This document shows, one piece after another, positions 42,680 to 51,664 of a stretch of 64,000 nt of DNA. The translations under genes and the position numbers were made by a program. Source of the stretch: Selenomonas sp. (GTDB taxonomy: Bacteria > Bacillota_C > Negativicutes > Selenomonadales > Selenomonadaceae). The notes beneath the pieces are model-generated. The model was not told the DNA's origin, ran no database searches, and worked only from the letters and a program-made list of their open reading frames with translations. The DNA is taken from NCBI RefSeq assembly GCF_024693525.1, contig NZ_JAILKR010000007.1, forward strand, positions 3,521-67,520. Direction: 5' to 3'. How positions within the stretch are numbered: the first letter of the stretch is position 1; each line of letters opens with the position of its first letter.

Positions 42680-44410
42680 ATGTTTTACAAAGTCAGAGGA
42701 ATATTCGTTAATAGTTATTGGCTGCGAACATTGGCGATGACTGTTATATTAGCTCTATTAGTTACCTTTGGGACACGAGAATTTACTATGCGGCATACAC
42801 TATTCTTATTCTTGACGTCAGCGCTATTTTTTGCTGAAATACGTCTTTTTAAAGATGTTCGAAGTGTAGTGAAATTTATGGCGATGTTTTTCCTTTTAGG
42901 GATGACCGTGCTGGTGATACGACGTTATACGGGATTTGTAATTAGATCTTGGGATGCAGATACATATATTGGTTTTTGTATGGCTGTTGTCAATTTGTTT
43001 GCCTTGCTTGTGGCGATAGTTCCATGGAAAATTTTTAAACGTGTAATAGTGATTTTGGAATGGGGAATAATAAGCCCGATTTTATTAGTTTGGGGATATT
43101 TTGCATCCACTGGAAGATGGTTGCATGCTGATGCTATTGTGGCAGTGGTGCAGACGAATCCCCAAGAGGCTATGAGCTATATTATGGATACGATAGCGAT
43201 AGGAAGTATAATTGGTGTGGCAGGGATGATTATACTATTAGTTAAATCGATGTCGTTAATAGTAAATGTGCGCATTAACAGGAGTGTTGTGTTCAGGGGG
43301 GGGATTATCGCACTGCTGATGCTGCTTAATTTAGTTTTAGTGTACCGTTGTCGGAATAATGTTTTGTTTGAACCTTTTTACGATGCCAGAAATCAAATCG
43401 TTAATGATATGGCGTTTTCGAAAAATAGGCAGCAACGAAAATCTGAAAAAATAGAATTGGTATCTGGTGGAAAACCTGGGATATACGTTATGGTTGTAGG
43501 AGAATCGCAGACGCGAGATCATATGAATGCTTATGGGTATGATCGAATGACGACACCATGGTTATCGACGTTAGCTGGGACCGAAAACTTTGTTAATATA
43601 AGTAATACATATTCATGTTACCCGAAAACTGTTCAGGCATTATCATATGCTTTGACGGCAAAAAATCAGTACAATTCGTTAGCGTTTGAACAAGCACCTT
43701 CTTTGGTAGAGGTCGCTAAACAGGCTGGTTATCAAGTGATATGGCTTAGCACGCAGAATAAATATGGTACGTATGATACGCCGATTACAGCTATTGCGCG
43801 TGATGCAGACAGCGCGATTTGGGAATCGCATTGTTTTGATGAACAATTGGCAGCATGTTTGGATGATATAAAAATAAGCGATAAAATGCTTATAATTATT
43901 CATCTAATGGGAAATCATAATACATATAGGGAACGTTATCCGCAAAAATTTGCTCACTTTGCTGGCGAGAAAGATAGAATCGATGAATATGATAATAGTA
44001 TTTTGTATAATGATTTTGTGGTACACAATATTTGGGAAAAGCTTAATAAGCTACCTAATTTTCAAGCGTTGTTATATTTTGCAGATCATGGTGAAGGAGT
44101 GGATCAAGGGAAAATGCACGATGCTGGAGACTTTGAGTGGTCGATGGTAAGAATCCCTTGTTATTTGCTTGTGTCGGATAAATTTAGACAACAGAATAGT
44201 AACATGTATGAAGTAATCAAAGAAAATAAGAATTATGTGATAACAAATGATTTGATGTATAATTTTATGTTGGGAATAATGAATGTTCGTGATAGTAAAT
44301 ACTATGAGGCAGATAATGATTTTACGAATATAGGATATAACAAAGATATAAAACGCTTTATGACTAATTATGGGGAAAAGAAAGTATATGCAGATATGGG
44401 AAAAGAATAA
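42680..44410 (+). CDS. Phosphoethanolamine transferase (EptA-like)
   Basis: A 576-aa enzyme with five N-terminal membrane helices and a periplasmic sulfatase-fold domain of the EptA/OpgE type. Glu275 (GESQTRDHMN), nucleophile Thr317 (YPKTVQAL) and Asp469-His470 (ADHGEG) mark the active site. EptA moves phosphoethanolamine from phosphatidylethanolamine to lipid A and gives polymyxin resistance; others modify the core heptose. It belongs to a different branch from the three LtaS-like paralogues. AT-rich. Target not determined. Confidence 0.87.
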   Translation: MFYKVRGIFVNSYWLRTLAMTVILALLVTFGTREFTMRHTLFLFLTSALFFAEIRLFKDVRSVVKFMAMFFLLGMTVLVIRRYTGFVIRSWDADTYIGFCMAVVNLFALLVAIVPWKIFKRVIVILEWGIISPILLVWGYFASTGRWLHADAIVAVVQTNPQEAMSYIMDTIAIGSIIGVAGMIILLVKSMSLIVNVRINRSVVFRGGIIALLMLLNLVLVYRCRNNVLFEPFYDARNQIVNDMAFSKNRQQRKSEKIELVSGGKPGIYVMVVGESQTRDHMNAYGYDRMTTPWLSTLAGTENFVNISNTYSCYPKTVQALSYALTAKNQYNSLAFEQAPSLVEVAKQAGYQVIWLSTQNKYGTYDTPITAIARDADSAIWESHCFDEQLAACLDDIKISDKMLIIIHLMGNHNTYRERYPQKFAHFAGEKDRIDEYDNSILYNDFVVHNIWEKLNKLPNFQALLYFADHGEGVDQGKMHDAGDFEWSMVRIPCYLLVSDKFRQQNSNMYEVIKENKNYVITNDLMYNFMLGIMNVRDSKYYEADNDFTNIGYNKDIKRFMTNYGEKKVYADMGKE

Positions 44411-44470
44411 CAATCATGTTCGATGATAGGTTCGATGTGAGGATGTATTAATGTGGATGTAGCATGCTCC

Positions 44471-44498
44471 TTGACAGTCGTGCTTGATTTGGTAAAAT
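44471..44498 (+). promoter_or_regulatory. Strong promoter just upstream of a hairpin
   Basis: TTGACA (44471-44476), 16-base spacer, TAAAAT (44493-44498). The only thing immediately downstream is a terminator-like hairpin and then the broken fic gene. Confidence 0.55.
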
Positions 44499-44510
44499 GA
44501 GTATAGAGTG

Positions 44511-44548
44511 ATAGCCCCTGTGATTGTTATGAGTACGGGGGCTATTTG
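44511..44548 (+). terminator. Hairpin terminator
   Basis: ATAGCCCCTGT (44511-44521) pairs with ACGGGGGCTAT (44535-44545), followed by TTTGT. It may end the eptA-like transcript. Confidence 0.65.
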
Positions 44549-44599
44549 TATATGGGAAAGGCAATTCCGGTGATACAGGATAGAGAGTGGGTGAATACA

Positions 44600-44822
44600 A
44601 TGGCACTGCAAAATAAACTGGGAATTATGGATTCCATTGAGTTAGCACATGAAGAGGAACGGTTGACGAAAGGAGCGGAGCCCTGTCCGGGATAGAAAGA
44701 TTAAGACCTTGCTTCGTGAGGCTTTGGCGGATAAGATTGATGACCGGCAAGTGTACATGAAAAGTATCGATGCATCGTATCGGTATGAAGGGTATAATAC
44801 GTATAAAACGGAGGATATATAA
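44600..44822 (+). pseudogene. Broken fic-family gene (N- and C-terminal scraps)
   Basis: ATG at 44600 opens ALQNKLGIMDSIELAHEEER, the N terminus of cell-filamentation Fic proteins, but stops at 44693-44695. In the +1 frame, ~44700-44822 encodes LREALADKIDDRQVYMKSID then ASYRYEGYNTYKTEDI and TAA, which is the Fic C terminus. The central AMPylation domain with its HPFxxGNG motif is missing. This is an internal deletion plus frameshift, a relic of a toxin or toxin-antitoxin gene. Confidence 0.75.
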
Positions 44823-44831
44823 TTTGGGATA

Positions 44832-45059
44832 ATGGCCGTTTTACAGGTTAGGGATTTGGTCTTGGACTGTATACGTGATGAATTTGTTCGTATTTCTTTG
44901 TTTGGCTCATGGGGAAAAGGAACAGCTAGGGTTACTTATGATGAGGAGTTGGCCATAAAACTAGCAGAGCAAATACTTGCGTATGAGCAGTTCATGCAAC
45001 TGTGGTATCGATGGATAAATACGAAATGGGAAAAGATTCATGTAATCAACACGAATTAA
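44832..45059 (+). CDS. Doubtful 75-aa open frame
   Basis: An open frame from ATG to TAA with no recognisable family. Its sequence (LVLDCIRDEFVRISLFGSWG, later LAEQILAYEQFMQLWYRW) is plausible protein but unsupported, and the nearest GGAGG is 18 bases away, inside the fic remnant. The rest of 44411-45254 holds no other gene. Confidence 0.25.
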   Translation: MAVLQVRDLVLDCIRDEFVRISLFGSWGKGTARVTYDEELAIKLAEQILAYEQFMQLWYRWINTKWEKIHVINTN

Positions 45060-45178
45060 GTAGTGCATAGCATGCAGGAATTAGTGCCGATTGCCATTCG
45101 GTATGTCTAGGCGTGTTTAGGGGCAAAGGTGGTTCCTGTGCATGACAGCGTGATGGGAAACGTGTATAATAGGTTTTG

Positions 45179-45207
45179 TGCCCGGTGCTTTTGGCATCGG
45201 GCTTTTT
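45179..45207 (+). terminator. Terminator before walJ
   Basis: GCCCGGTGC-TTTT-GGCATCGGGC followed by TTTTT; a TATAAT-like box ~15 bases upstream may make a very short transcript. Confidence 0.7.
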
Positions 45208-45254
45208 GCAGATAGTTTTCAGAGTCAAAGATTAGGATAGGAGTTAGCAGGTAT

Positions 45255-46007
45255 ATGCAGGTTTCAGTGTTGGCCAGCGGGAGCAAAGGCAACGCGGTTT
45301 ATGTAGAAATGGATGGGTGCCGTTTGCTGCTGGATGCAGGCATCAGCGCGACGCGAATCAAGAAGGCCCTTCTGGCGCAGGACGTCGATGCAGCTAGTCT
45401 TGATGGCGTGCTGATTACTCATGAGCATCGCGATCATATCGCGGGGCTTGCCACATTGTCCAAGTGGTATCACCTGCCAATTTTTTCGCGTCGGGCGACG
45501 TTTGAAAACATGAGCTGCCGCGGGCAGCTGCCACCAGAATGCATTTGCCCTGTGGAATCGGGGTTCAAGCTGGCGGGGCTGACGGTGACACCGTTTTCAA
45601 CGTCGCACGATGCAGCTGATCCTGTGGGATATCGGATACAGGGCTCCCAGTGCATGGCGCTGGCCACAGACCTTGGGTTTGTTACGGCCAATGTGCAGTC
45701 TGCTATTGAGGGAGCTGACACGCTGGTGCTTGAGGCCAACCATGACCCAGAGGTACTCAAAAATGGTTCTTATCCCTGGGTGCTTAAGCGGCGCATCCTT
45801 TCGAACCGCGGCCATTTGGCCAATTCGGATGCGGCTTGGGCGATTGCCCGGATGAAACGGCGCCCGCGCAAGGTGTTTTTGGCCCATTTGTCGGAGGAGA
45901 ATAACCGGCCGGATTTGGCGAGAGACACGGTGCAGAGGATCCTAGCGAAGCAGGGAATCCAGCAGGAGATTATTATGACAAGTCAGACGGAGACTGTATC
46001 GGGATAA
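45255..46007 (+). CDS. walJ: MBL-fold metallohydrolase, WalJ/YycJ type
   Basis: A 250-aa metallo-beta-lactamase-fold enzyme. It begins VSVLASGSKGNAVYVE and has the metal motif THEHRDHIAG, plus TSHDAADPVGYRI and ATDLGF, all typical of YycJ/WalJ, a 5'-3' DNA exonuclease linked to cell-wall and DNA-repair functions in Firmicutes. It normally sits beside walRK and htrA; here htrA and rlmH follow directly, so the yycJ-htrA-rlmH order of Firmicutes is kept without the two-component genes. Confidence 0.9.
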   Translation: MQVSVLASGSKGNAVYVEMDGCRLLLDAGISATRIKKALLAQDVDAASLDGVLITHEHRDHIAGLATLSKWYHLPIFSRRATFENMSCRGQLPPECICPVESGFKLAGLTVTPFSTSHDAADPVGYRIQGSQCMALATDLGFVTANVQSAIEGADTLVLEANHDPEVLKNGSYPWVLKRRILSNRGHLANSDAAWAIARMKRRPRKVFLAHLSEENNRPDLARDTVQRILAKQGIQQEIIMTSQTETVSG

Positions 46008-46029
46008 TTATTTCGTTGGAGGGATTTTT

Positions 46030-47160
46030 ATGAAATCGTTCTTTAAGTCTATGAATAATAAGAAAAAGAAGAATTTGGTGGCTGCTTTGATGGTGGCTAT
46101 GTCAGTGGTTTCGTTTTCGGGCTGTTCGGCAGGTCAGGCGGATAATGGATCGTCTTCTTCCAGCTCGGCTGCGGTTCAGCAGGCGGCAAGCAATCAGACG
46201 CTGTCGGATGCGCGCAATACGCCGGTCGTTCGCGCCGCCAAGACTGTCGGCCCGACGGTGGTCGGCATCACGAATAAAGCGGTGGCCCGTGATTGGTTCA
46301 ACAATCCGGTGGAAACTGAGGGCGTTGGTTCTGGTGTTATCTTCAAGAATGATGGTGGCAAGAGCTATATTGTGACGAATAATCACGTCATCAGCAATGC
46401 CAAGGAGCTTATCGTTTCGCTGGCGGATGGCCGCACGCTCAAAGGGAAGCTGATCGGTGCTGACGAGATGACGGATTTGGCGGTTGTTCGCGTAGATGAT
46501 GGCAAGCTGCCGACTGCAAAGTTCGGGGATTCGGATAAGATTGTTGTCGGTGAGCCGGCTATTGCTATCGGCAATCCGATGGGGCTGGAGTTCCAGGGCA
46601 GTGTTACGAGTGGCGTCATCAGTGCTTTGAACCGTACGCTCGATATCAGCGATAAGCGGGTGAAACTGCTGCAGACGGATGCGGCAATCAATCCTGGTAA
46701 TTCTGGTGGTGCTTTGGTCAATGCGGACGGTGAGGTCATCGGCATCAACAGCGCCAAGGTAGCCGCGAATGGCGTTGAGGGTATGGGGTTCTCCATTCCG
46801 ATCAATACGGTACAGAATGTCATCAACGAAATCATGGATAAGGGCTATGTAGCTCGTCCGTATCTTGGTGTGTCGGTATTCGATCCGCAGACAGCTGCTC
46901 GTTACGGGTATCAGCTCAACATCGATAAGGGCGTCTATGTATTCCAGCTGACCTTGAATGGCCCGAGCGGCAAAGCTGGCCTACAGCGCGGCGATATCAT
47001 CCTGAAACTCGATGGCCAGGAGACGAACAGTGTCCAGGAGCTTCGTGCGAAGATTGCCGAGCATAAGGTCGGCGATACGGTAAAGGTAACCTTTGACCGC
47101 AATGGCAAGCAGAAGAATGTCGATGTCGTTCTCGAGGAAATGCCGCAGGATAAGAATTGA
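46030..47160 (+). CDS. htrA: HtrA/DegP-like serine protease (lipoprotein)
   Basis: A 376-aa envelope protease with one PDZ domain. The N terminus ends SFSGC (Cys32), a lipobox, so it is likely membrane-tethered rather than soluble. The catalytic triad is His119 (NNHVIS), Asp149 (TDLAVV) and Ser225 (GNSGGAL). A PDZ domain spans ~residues 270-370. It degrades or refolds misfolded envelope proteins. It overlaps rlmH by one base. Confidence 0.92.
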   Translation: MKSFFKSMNNKKKKNLVAALMVAMSVVSFSGCSAGQADNGSSSSSSAAVQQAASNQTLSDARNTPVVRAAKTVGPTVVGITNKAVARDWFNNPVETEGVGSGVIFKNDGGKSYIVTNNHVISNAKELIVSLADGRTLKGKLIGADEMTDLAVVRVDDGKLPTAKFGDSDKIVVGEPAIAIGNPMGLEFQGSVTSGVISALNRTLDISDKRVKLLQTDAAINPGNSGGALVNADGEVIGINSAKVAANGVEGMGFSIPINTVQNVINEIMDKGYVARPYLGVSVFDPQTAARYGYQLNIDKGVYVFQLTLNGPSGKAGLQRGDIILKLDGQETNSVQELRAKIAEHKVGDTVKVTFDRNGKQKNVDVVLEEMPQDKN

Positions 47161-47639
47161 TGAAGATTACCATTGTCTGTGCAGGCAAAATCAAGGAAAA
47201 GTATCTGAGTGCGGGGATTGCGGAGTTCATGAAGCGGCTCCGTCCCTTTGCTCAGGTAGAGATAAAGGAAATCCACGAGGAGAAGATGCCCGATGAACCA
47301 TCGGCGGCGGAAAAGGAACAGGTGCTGCAGAAGGAGGGCGAAAAGCTCTTGAAGCTCGTGCCTGCGGGGAGTTTCCTCTTTGTGCTTGATGTGTTCGGCA
47401 AGGAGATGCCATCGGAAAAGCTCGCGGAGAAGCTGGACCGATTAGGGGTTCAGGGGCGCAGCAATATCACGTTTTTGATCGGTGGTGCCTTTGGGCTGTC
47501 GAAAGAGGTCCGGGCGGCTGCGGATGAGCGGCTGAGTTTTTCCCAGTTGACGTTTACGCATCAGATGGTGCGGCTCTTGCTGGTCGAGCAGATTTATCGT
47601 TGTTTTAAAATCAATCGCGGTGAGAAGTATCACTGGTAA
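47160..47639 (+). CDS. rlmH: 23S rRNA (pseudouridine-1915-N3)-methyltransferase RlmH
   Basis: A 159-aa SPOUT methyltransferase that methylates pseudouridine 1915 in helix 69. It starts MKITIVCAGKIKEKYL, has FLIGGAFGLS at the knotted SAM site and ends in EKYHW. The 159-aa length is exactly that of the family. The start overlaps the htrA stop. Confidence 0.95.
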   Translation: MKITIVCAGKIKEKYLSAGIAEFMKRLRPFAQVEIKEIHEEKMPDEPSAAEKEQVLQKEGEKLLKLVPAGSFLFVLDVFGKEMPSEKLAEKLDRLGVQGRSNITFLIGGAFGLSKEVRAAADERLSFSQLTFTHQMVRLLLVEQIYRCFKINRGEKYHW

Positions 47640-47643
47640 TAGA

Positions 47644-47673
47644 AGCCTTCCCCTTTAGGGGGAGGTTTTTTTG
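47644..47673 (+). terminator. Terminator after rlmH (GCCTTCC type)
   Basis: CCTTCCCC (47646-47653) pairs with GGGGGAGG (47658-47665), loop TTTA, then seven T. Confidence 0.85.
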
Positions 47674-47738
47674 TGGTATGATATAAGTAGTATAATTTCG
47701 GTAAGTATGTCGTGCAGCGACAGGAGTGATATAGAGGA

Positions 47739-49715
47739 ATGAAGAAGAGACGGTACGAGACGCAAAAGAATATTACCGGCCTCGCGATGTTTATGTTAGT
47801 TATTTTAGGGATAGTCGTCTTGCGTTATGGCTGGCTGCAGCTGGTACAGGGAAATGAGTTGTCGGAGCGCATGAAAAGTCAGGTGGGGCATGATTATGCC
47901 ATTCAGTCGCCCCGCGGTGCGATTATCGACCGCAACGGCCGTGAGCTGGCGGTCAGTACTATGACTAAATCCCTGTATGTGGACCCGAATCATGTGGAGG
48001 ATCCGCAGACTTTGGCGGCGGATTTGGCGCCGCTTATTGAGAAGACGGAGCAGGACGTTCTCGATGATATCGCCGTGGGCGGTGGTTTCGTTTGGGTCAA
48101 GCGCCGCATGGAGCAGTCGGAGTACGAAGCTGTGCGGGCACTCATCAAGGAGAAGGGCTACTCCACTTGCCTGGGCTTCCGTGATGAGGCGAAGCGCTAT
48201 TATCCCAACGACGTGCTGGCGGCCAATGTCCTGGGCTTTGTGGGGACAGACGACAAGGGCTTGGATGGCGTGGAACAGGCGCTGGACAGCCTGCTGAAGG
48301 GAGAAATCAAAGAGAAATATCTGACTACGGACCGCCGCGACCGACCGATTCTCGATTCGATCTTTTCCAGCAGCCGTCGTTATCGCGGGGATTACTGCAA
48401 GACCGTTGAGCTCACCATCGACAGCGGCATTCAGTTCATTGTCGAGCAGGAGCTTGATCGGGCGGTGGCGGAGAACCGGCCCAAGTCCATTACCTGTGTG
48501 GTCATGAATCCGAAGACCGGCGAGGTGTTGGCGATGGCATCGCGCCCTTCGTATAATCCGAACAAGTTCTGGGATTACAAGCCAGAGGTTTGGAAGAACC
48601 GGGCGGTGTCCTTTATTTATGAGCCAGGATCGACGTTTAAATCCGTGGTTGCCGGTGCGGCCTTGCAGGAGCAGGTGGTTACGCCAAATCAGGTTTTTGT
48701 CGATCCAGGGTATGTCATGGTGTCGGGGCGCCGCATCCAGAACTGGAGTGGTACGAGTTTTGGTACGGTTACCTTTACCGATGTTGTCAAGCAGTCCTTA
48801 AACACTGGTTTTGCGCAGGTAGGCTTGCGCTTGGGTGCGGACAAGATTACGGATTATGCGAAGAAGTTCGGCTTTGGTGAGGCGACGGGGATTGATTTGC
48901 CAGCCGAGGAATGCGGTATCCTGTTTGACCCCGAGCAGATGCGCGATTCCGATATTGCCACGATGTCGATCGGGCAGAGTATCGCGGTGACGCCGCTGCA
49001 GCTGGTGACGGCGATGTCAGCGATTGCTAACGATGGCGTTTTGCTGAAACCTCATATCGTGAAGTCAATCCGCAATGCAGATGGTTCCGTTTATGAGGAG
49101 CGTGGTCCGCAGGAGGTTCGTCGCACAATCGAATCGGCTACGGATAAGACGCTTGTCGGCCTCTTGGAGCAGGTCGTAGCCAGCGGTGGTGGTGCGAAGG
49201 CTGGCGTAAAGGGCTATCGCATTGCCGGTAAGACTGGTACGGCCCAGAAAATCCGTGAGGATGGTGCCGGGTATATGGAGGGGCGTTATATTGCCTCGTT
49301 CTGTGGTTTTGCGCCAGTTGAGGATCCGCAGCTTACGGTGTTGGTCATGATTGATGACCCAAGTCAAGGCAACTATTACGGTGGTCAGATTGCTGCTCCG
49401 GTAGCCAGCCGGATTTTCTCTCAGCTGTTCCGCTATATGCGGATTGCTCCCTCGAGTGACCCCTTTGCAGGCATGGAGCCGCCGAAGACGCCGCAGCCGA
49501 AGCCAATCAAAGGGTACGAGGGTGTTGTGCCGGAGGGCATGATTGTCATGCCGGATTTCACGGGGAAAAGCCTCCGGGAAGCTGCCCGTATTGCCAGTGA
49601 TAAGGGCTTGAGTTTTGAAAGCGAGGGATCGGGCTTTGCCTCGGGGCAGAGTATCCCGCCGAATACACTGGTGGACCAAGGCCGCAGTATTGTCGTGTAT
49701 TTCAAACCAGAATAA
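47739..49715 (+). CDS. Class B penicillin-binding protein with PASTA domain (PBP2/SpoVD-like)
   Basis: A 658-aa peptidoglycan transpeptidase for division or elongation. One N-terminal helix (~residues 13-33), a dimerisation domain, and a transpeptidase domain with Ser298-x-x-Lys301 (GSTFKS), SLN (KQSLNTG) and Lys498-Thr-Gly (KTGT). The C-terminal ~60 residues are a PASTA domain (VMPDFTGKSLREAARIA), which binds muropeptides or lipid II. The overall plan fits FtsI/SpoVD of Firmicutes. It stands alone between two terminators, outside a dcw cluster. Confidence 0.9.
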   Translation: MKKRRYETQKNITGLAMFMLVILGIVVLRYGWLQLVQGNELSERMKSQVGHDYAIQSPRGAIIDRNGRELAVSTMTKSLYVDPNHVEDPQTLAADLAPLIEKTEQDVLDDIAVGGGFVWVKRRMEQSEYEAVRALIKEKGYSTCLGFRDEAKRYYPNDVLAANVLGFVGTDDKGLDGVEQALDSLLKGEIKEKYLTTDRRDRPILDSIFSSSRRYRGDYCKTVELTIDSGIQFIVEQELDRAVAENRPKSITCVVMNPKTGEVLAMASRPSYNPNKFWDYKPEVWKNRAVSFIYEPGSTFKSVVAGAALQEQVVTPNQVFVDPGYVMVSGRRIQNWSGTSFGTVTFTDVVKQSLNTGFAQVGLRLGADKITDYAKKFGFGEATGIDLPAEECGILFDPEQMRDSDIATMSIGQSIAVTPLQLVTAMSAIANDGVLLKPHIVKSIRNADGSVYEERGPQEVRRTIESATDKTLVGLLEQVVASGGGAKAGVKGYRIAGKTGTAQKIREDGAGYMEGRYIASFCGFAPVEDPQLTVLVMIDDPSQGNYYGGQIAAPVASRIFSQLFRYMRIAPSSDPFAGMEPPKTPQPKPIKGYEGVVPEGMIVMPDFTGKSLREAARIASDKGLSFESEGSGFASGQSIPPNTLVDQGRSIVVYFKPE

Positions 49716-49723
49716 TGAATGGG

Positions 49724-49756
49724 AAAAGCCTTCCGTTTACGGAAGGCTTTTTTTCG
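49724..49756 (+). terminator. Terminator after PBP gene (GCCTTCC type)
   Basis: AAAAGCCTTCCG-TTTA-CGGAAGGCTTTT, perfect stem, with a T-run. Confidence 0.92.
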
Positions 49757-49852
49757 TGCCTGGAAAAATAAAATTTTCACAGATGATAAAAAACAAGGAA
49801 ATTTGGAACAAAAAACGAATCTAGACAATAGGAAAACAGAGGAGGTGGCTGG

Positions 49853-50269
49853 ATGAAACAGGAAGAAGGCCTGGTGGTGAAAGTCCAGGATGGTCTGGCC
49901 AGTATTAAGGTGGGGCGTCATGCAGACTGTTCGGCCTGTGGCGCTTGTCCTTCAAGTCAGCAGGTGATGGTAGAGGCCATCAATCGAATTGGAGCTAAAC
50001 CTGGCCAGCGCGTGCGGTTCGCCATGCAGGAAACTCAGGTGCTGACGGGAGCTTTTGTGGTGTTTGTGCTGCCGCTTTTGGCGGCGGCTTCGGGGGCTGT
50101 GCTGGGCTGGCAGCTTGCGATTGGCGTGGGAGGAGAAATTTCCTTCTGGGCTGAGTTCGGCGCTGGCTTTTTTTTCGTTTTGTCACTGCTGGTAATCAAG
50201 CTGTTTGACCGGCAAGTGGCGAAGAAACAAGGGATGAAACCGGTTATTCTCGAAATTTTAGAGGATTGA
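49853..50269 (+). CDS. rseC: RseC/MucC-family SoxR-reducing system protein
   Basis: A 138-aa inner-membrane protein with an N-terminal cysteine motif CSACGAC (residues 26-32) that may bind a cluster, and two helices (~residues 66-88 and ~98-118). RseC in E. coli works with Rnf-like (Rsx) genes to reduce SoxR, and rseC is regularly found just before rnfC. Start with GAGGAGG upstream. It heads the rnf operon here, 39 bases before rnfC. Confidence 0.85.
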   Translation: MKQEEGLVVKVQDGLASIKVGRHADCSACGACPSSQQVMVEAINRIGAKPGQRVRFAMQETQVLTGAFVVFVLPLLAAASGAVLGWQLAIGVGGEISFWAEFGAGFFFVLSLLVIKLFDRQVAKKQGMKPVILEILED

Positions 50270-50308
50270 CCGTTTCAGATATTTTAGGGAGCTATGAGGT
50301 GATTGTTC

Positions 50309-51664
50309 ATGTTCAGGAGTTTTCTTGGCGGGATTCATCCGCACGATGGCAAGGAACTGGCAAAGGATAAGCCGATACAGGTGATGCCGGCGCCAAAGGA
50401 ACTCGTCGTGCCAATGAGCCAGCATATCGGTGCCCCCTGCATCCCCTGTGTGAAGGTGGGGGACCTGGTGAAACGGGGGCAGCTTATCGGCACGAGTCCG
50501 GCTTTTATGCATGCGGATATTCATGCCCCGGTATCTGGTAAGGTCATCCGCATTGAAGAACGTCCCCATTCGGGGCGCATCAGCTGTCCCGCCGTTGTCA
50601 TCGAAAACGACGGGGAGGACAGTTGGGCAGAGGGGCTGCCGCTGGAGCGGGATTGGACGGCGATGACGAATGAGGAGATTCTAAACGCTATCCAGTCCGC
50701 GGGCATTGTCGGTATGGGGGGAGCGACCTTTCCGGCCCATATCAAGTTAAAACCGTCGAAACCCGTGGATATTTTGATTCTCAACGGTGCTGAGTGTGAG
50801 CCGTATTTGACTGCGGATTACCGGCTGATGCTAGAGTCACCGGCGCAGGTGGTGGAGGGAATACAGATTCTCGCCCGGGTGCTGGGGGTCAAGCGCAGTG
50901 TGATTGGCATCGAGGACAATAAACCGGAGGCTATTGACGCCTTGAAAAAGGCTTGTGCGGGAACCGGCATCGAGGTGGCAGCCCTCAAGACGAAGTATCC
51001 CCAGGGGGCGGAGAAGATGCTGATCAAAGTGCTGGCAGACCGGGAAGTTCCCATGGGAGGGCTGCCCATGGATGTGGGGGCCGTGGTGCAAAATGTAGGG
51101 ACGGTGGCGGCCATTGCCGATGCGGTGGTACGCGGGTTGCCCCTTACGGAGCGGATTATGACCGTTTCGGGGGATGCCATTGCCGAACCGAAGAACCTGC
51201 GGGTGCGCATCGGTACGAAATATAGTGATGCTATTGCCTTCTGCGGTGGCTTTAAAGAAGAACCAGATAAACTGCTGGCGGGTGGCCCCATGATGGGCAT
51301 GGCTCAGTTTACGGATGAGGTTCCGGTGATGAAGGGATCCTCCGGGATTTTGGCCTTGACCCGCAGGCTTACGGAGCATGGCCCAGAAATGAACTGCATC
51401 CGCTGTGGCCGTTGTGTCAAAGCTTGTCCAATGGGGCTGGTGCCCAGTATGTTATCGATACTTTCCCAGCGTCAGGATTTTGCGGCTTGCCGTGATTCCT
51501 ACGGCTTGATGAACTGTGTGGAGTGCGGTTGTTGTACGTATATCTGTCCGGCCAAACGAAACATCGTGCAGTATATCCGCAATGCCAAAGGTTTTGTGCG
51601 GGCGGAGATGGCAAGGGCTAAAGCGAAGGAAGAACCGGCAAAGAAAGAGGGGGCGAAGGCATGA
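50309..51664 (+). CDS. rnfC: Rnf complex subunit C
   Basis: A 451-aa peripheral subunit, the NADH-oxidising (or NAD-reducing) head of the Rnf complex. It has an N-terminal RnfC barrel-like domain, an NADH/FMN-binding Nqo1-like part (GIVGMGGATFPAHIK, AECEPYLTADYRL) and two [4Fe-4S] motifs, CIRCGRCVKACP and CVECGCCTYICP, near the C terminus. It couples ferredoxin oxidation to NAD reduction and Na+ or H+ export. ATG 50309 follows GAGGTGA; it overlaps rnfD by four bases. Confidence 0.94.
   Translation: MFRSFLGGIHPHDGKELAKDKPIQVMPAPKELVVPMSQHIGAPCIPCVKVGDLVKRGQLIGTSPAFMHADIHAPVSGKVIRIEERPHSGRISCPAVVIENDGEDSWAEGLPLERDWTAMTNEEILNAIQSAGIVGMGGATFPAHIKLKPSKPVDILILNGAECEPYLTADYRLMLESPAQVVEGIQILARVLGVKRSVIGIEDNKPEAIDALKKACAGTGIEVAALKTKYPQGAEKMLIKVLADREVPMGGLPMDVGAVVQNVGTVAAIADAVVRGLPLTERIMTVSGDAIAEPKNLRVRIGTKYSDAIAFCGGFKEEPDKLLAGGPMMGMAQFTDEVPVMKGSSGILALTRRLTEHGPEMNCIRCGRCVKACPMGLVPSMLSILSQRQDFAACRDSYGLMNCVECGCCTYICPAKRNIVQYIRNAKGFVRAEMARAKAKEEPAKKEGAKA

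Noticed and set aside
42680..44410. Counting the EptA-like gene as a fourth LtaS-like paralogue
   Set aside because: Its GESQTRDHMN and YPKTVQAL motifs and domain plan belong to the EptA/OpgE branch.
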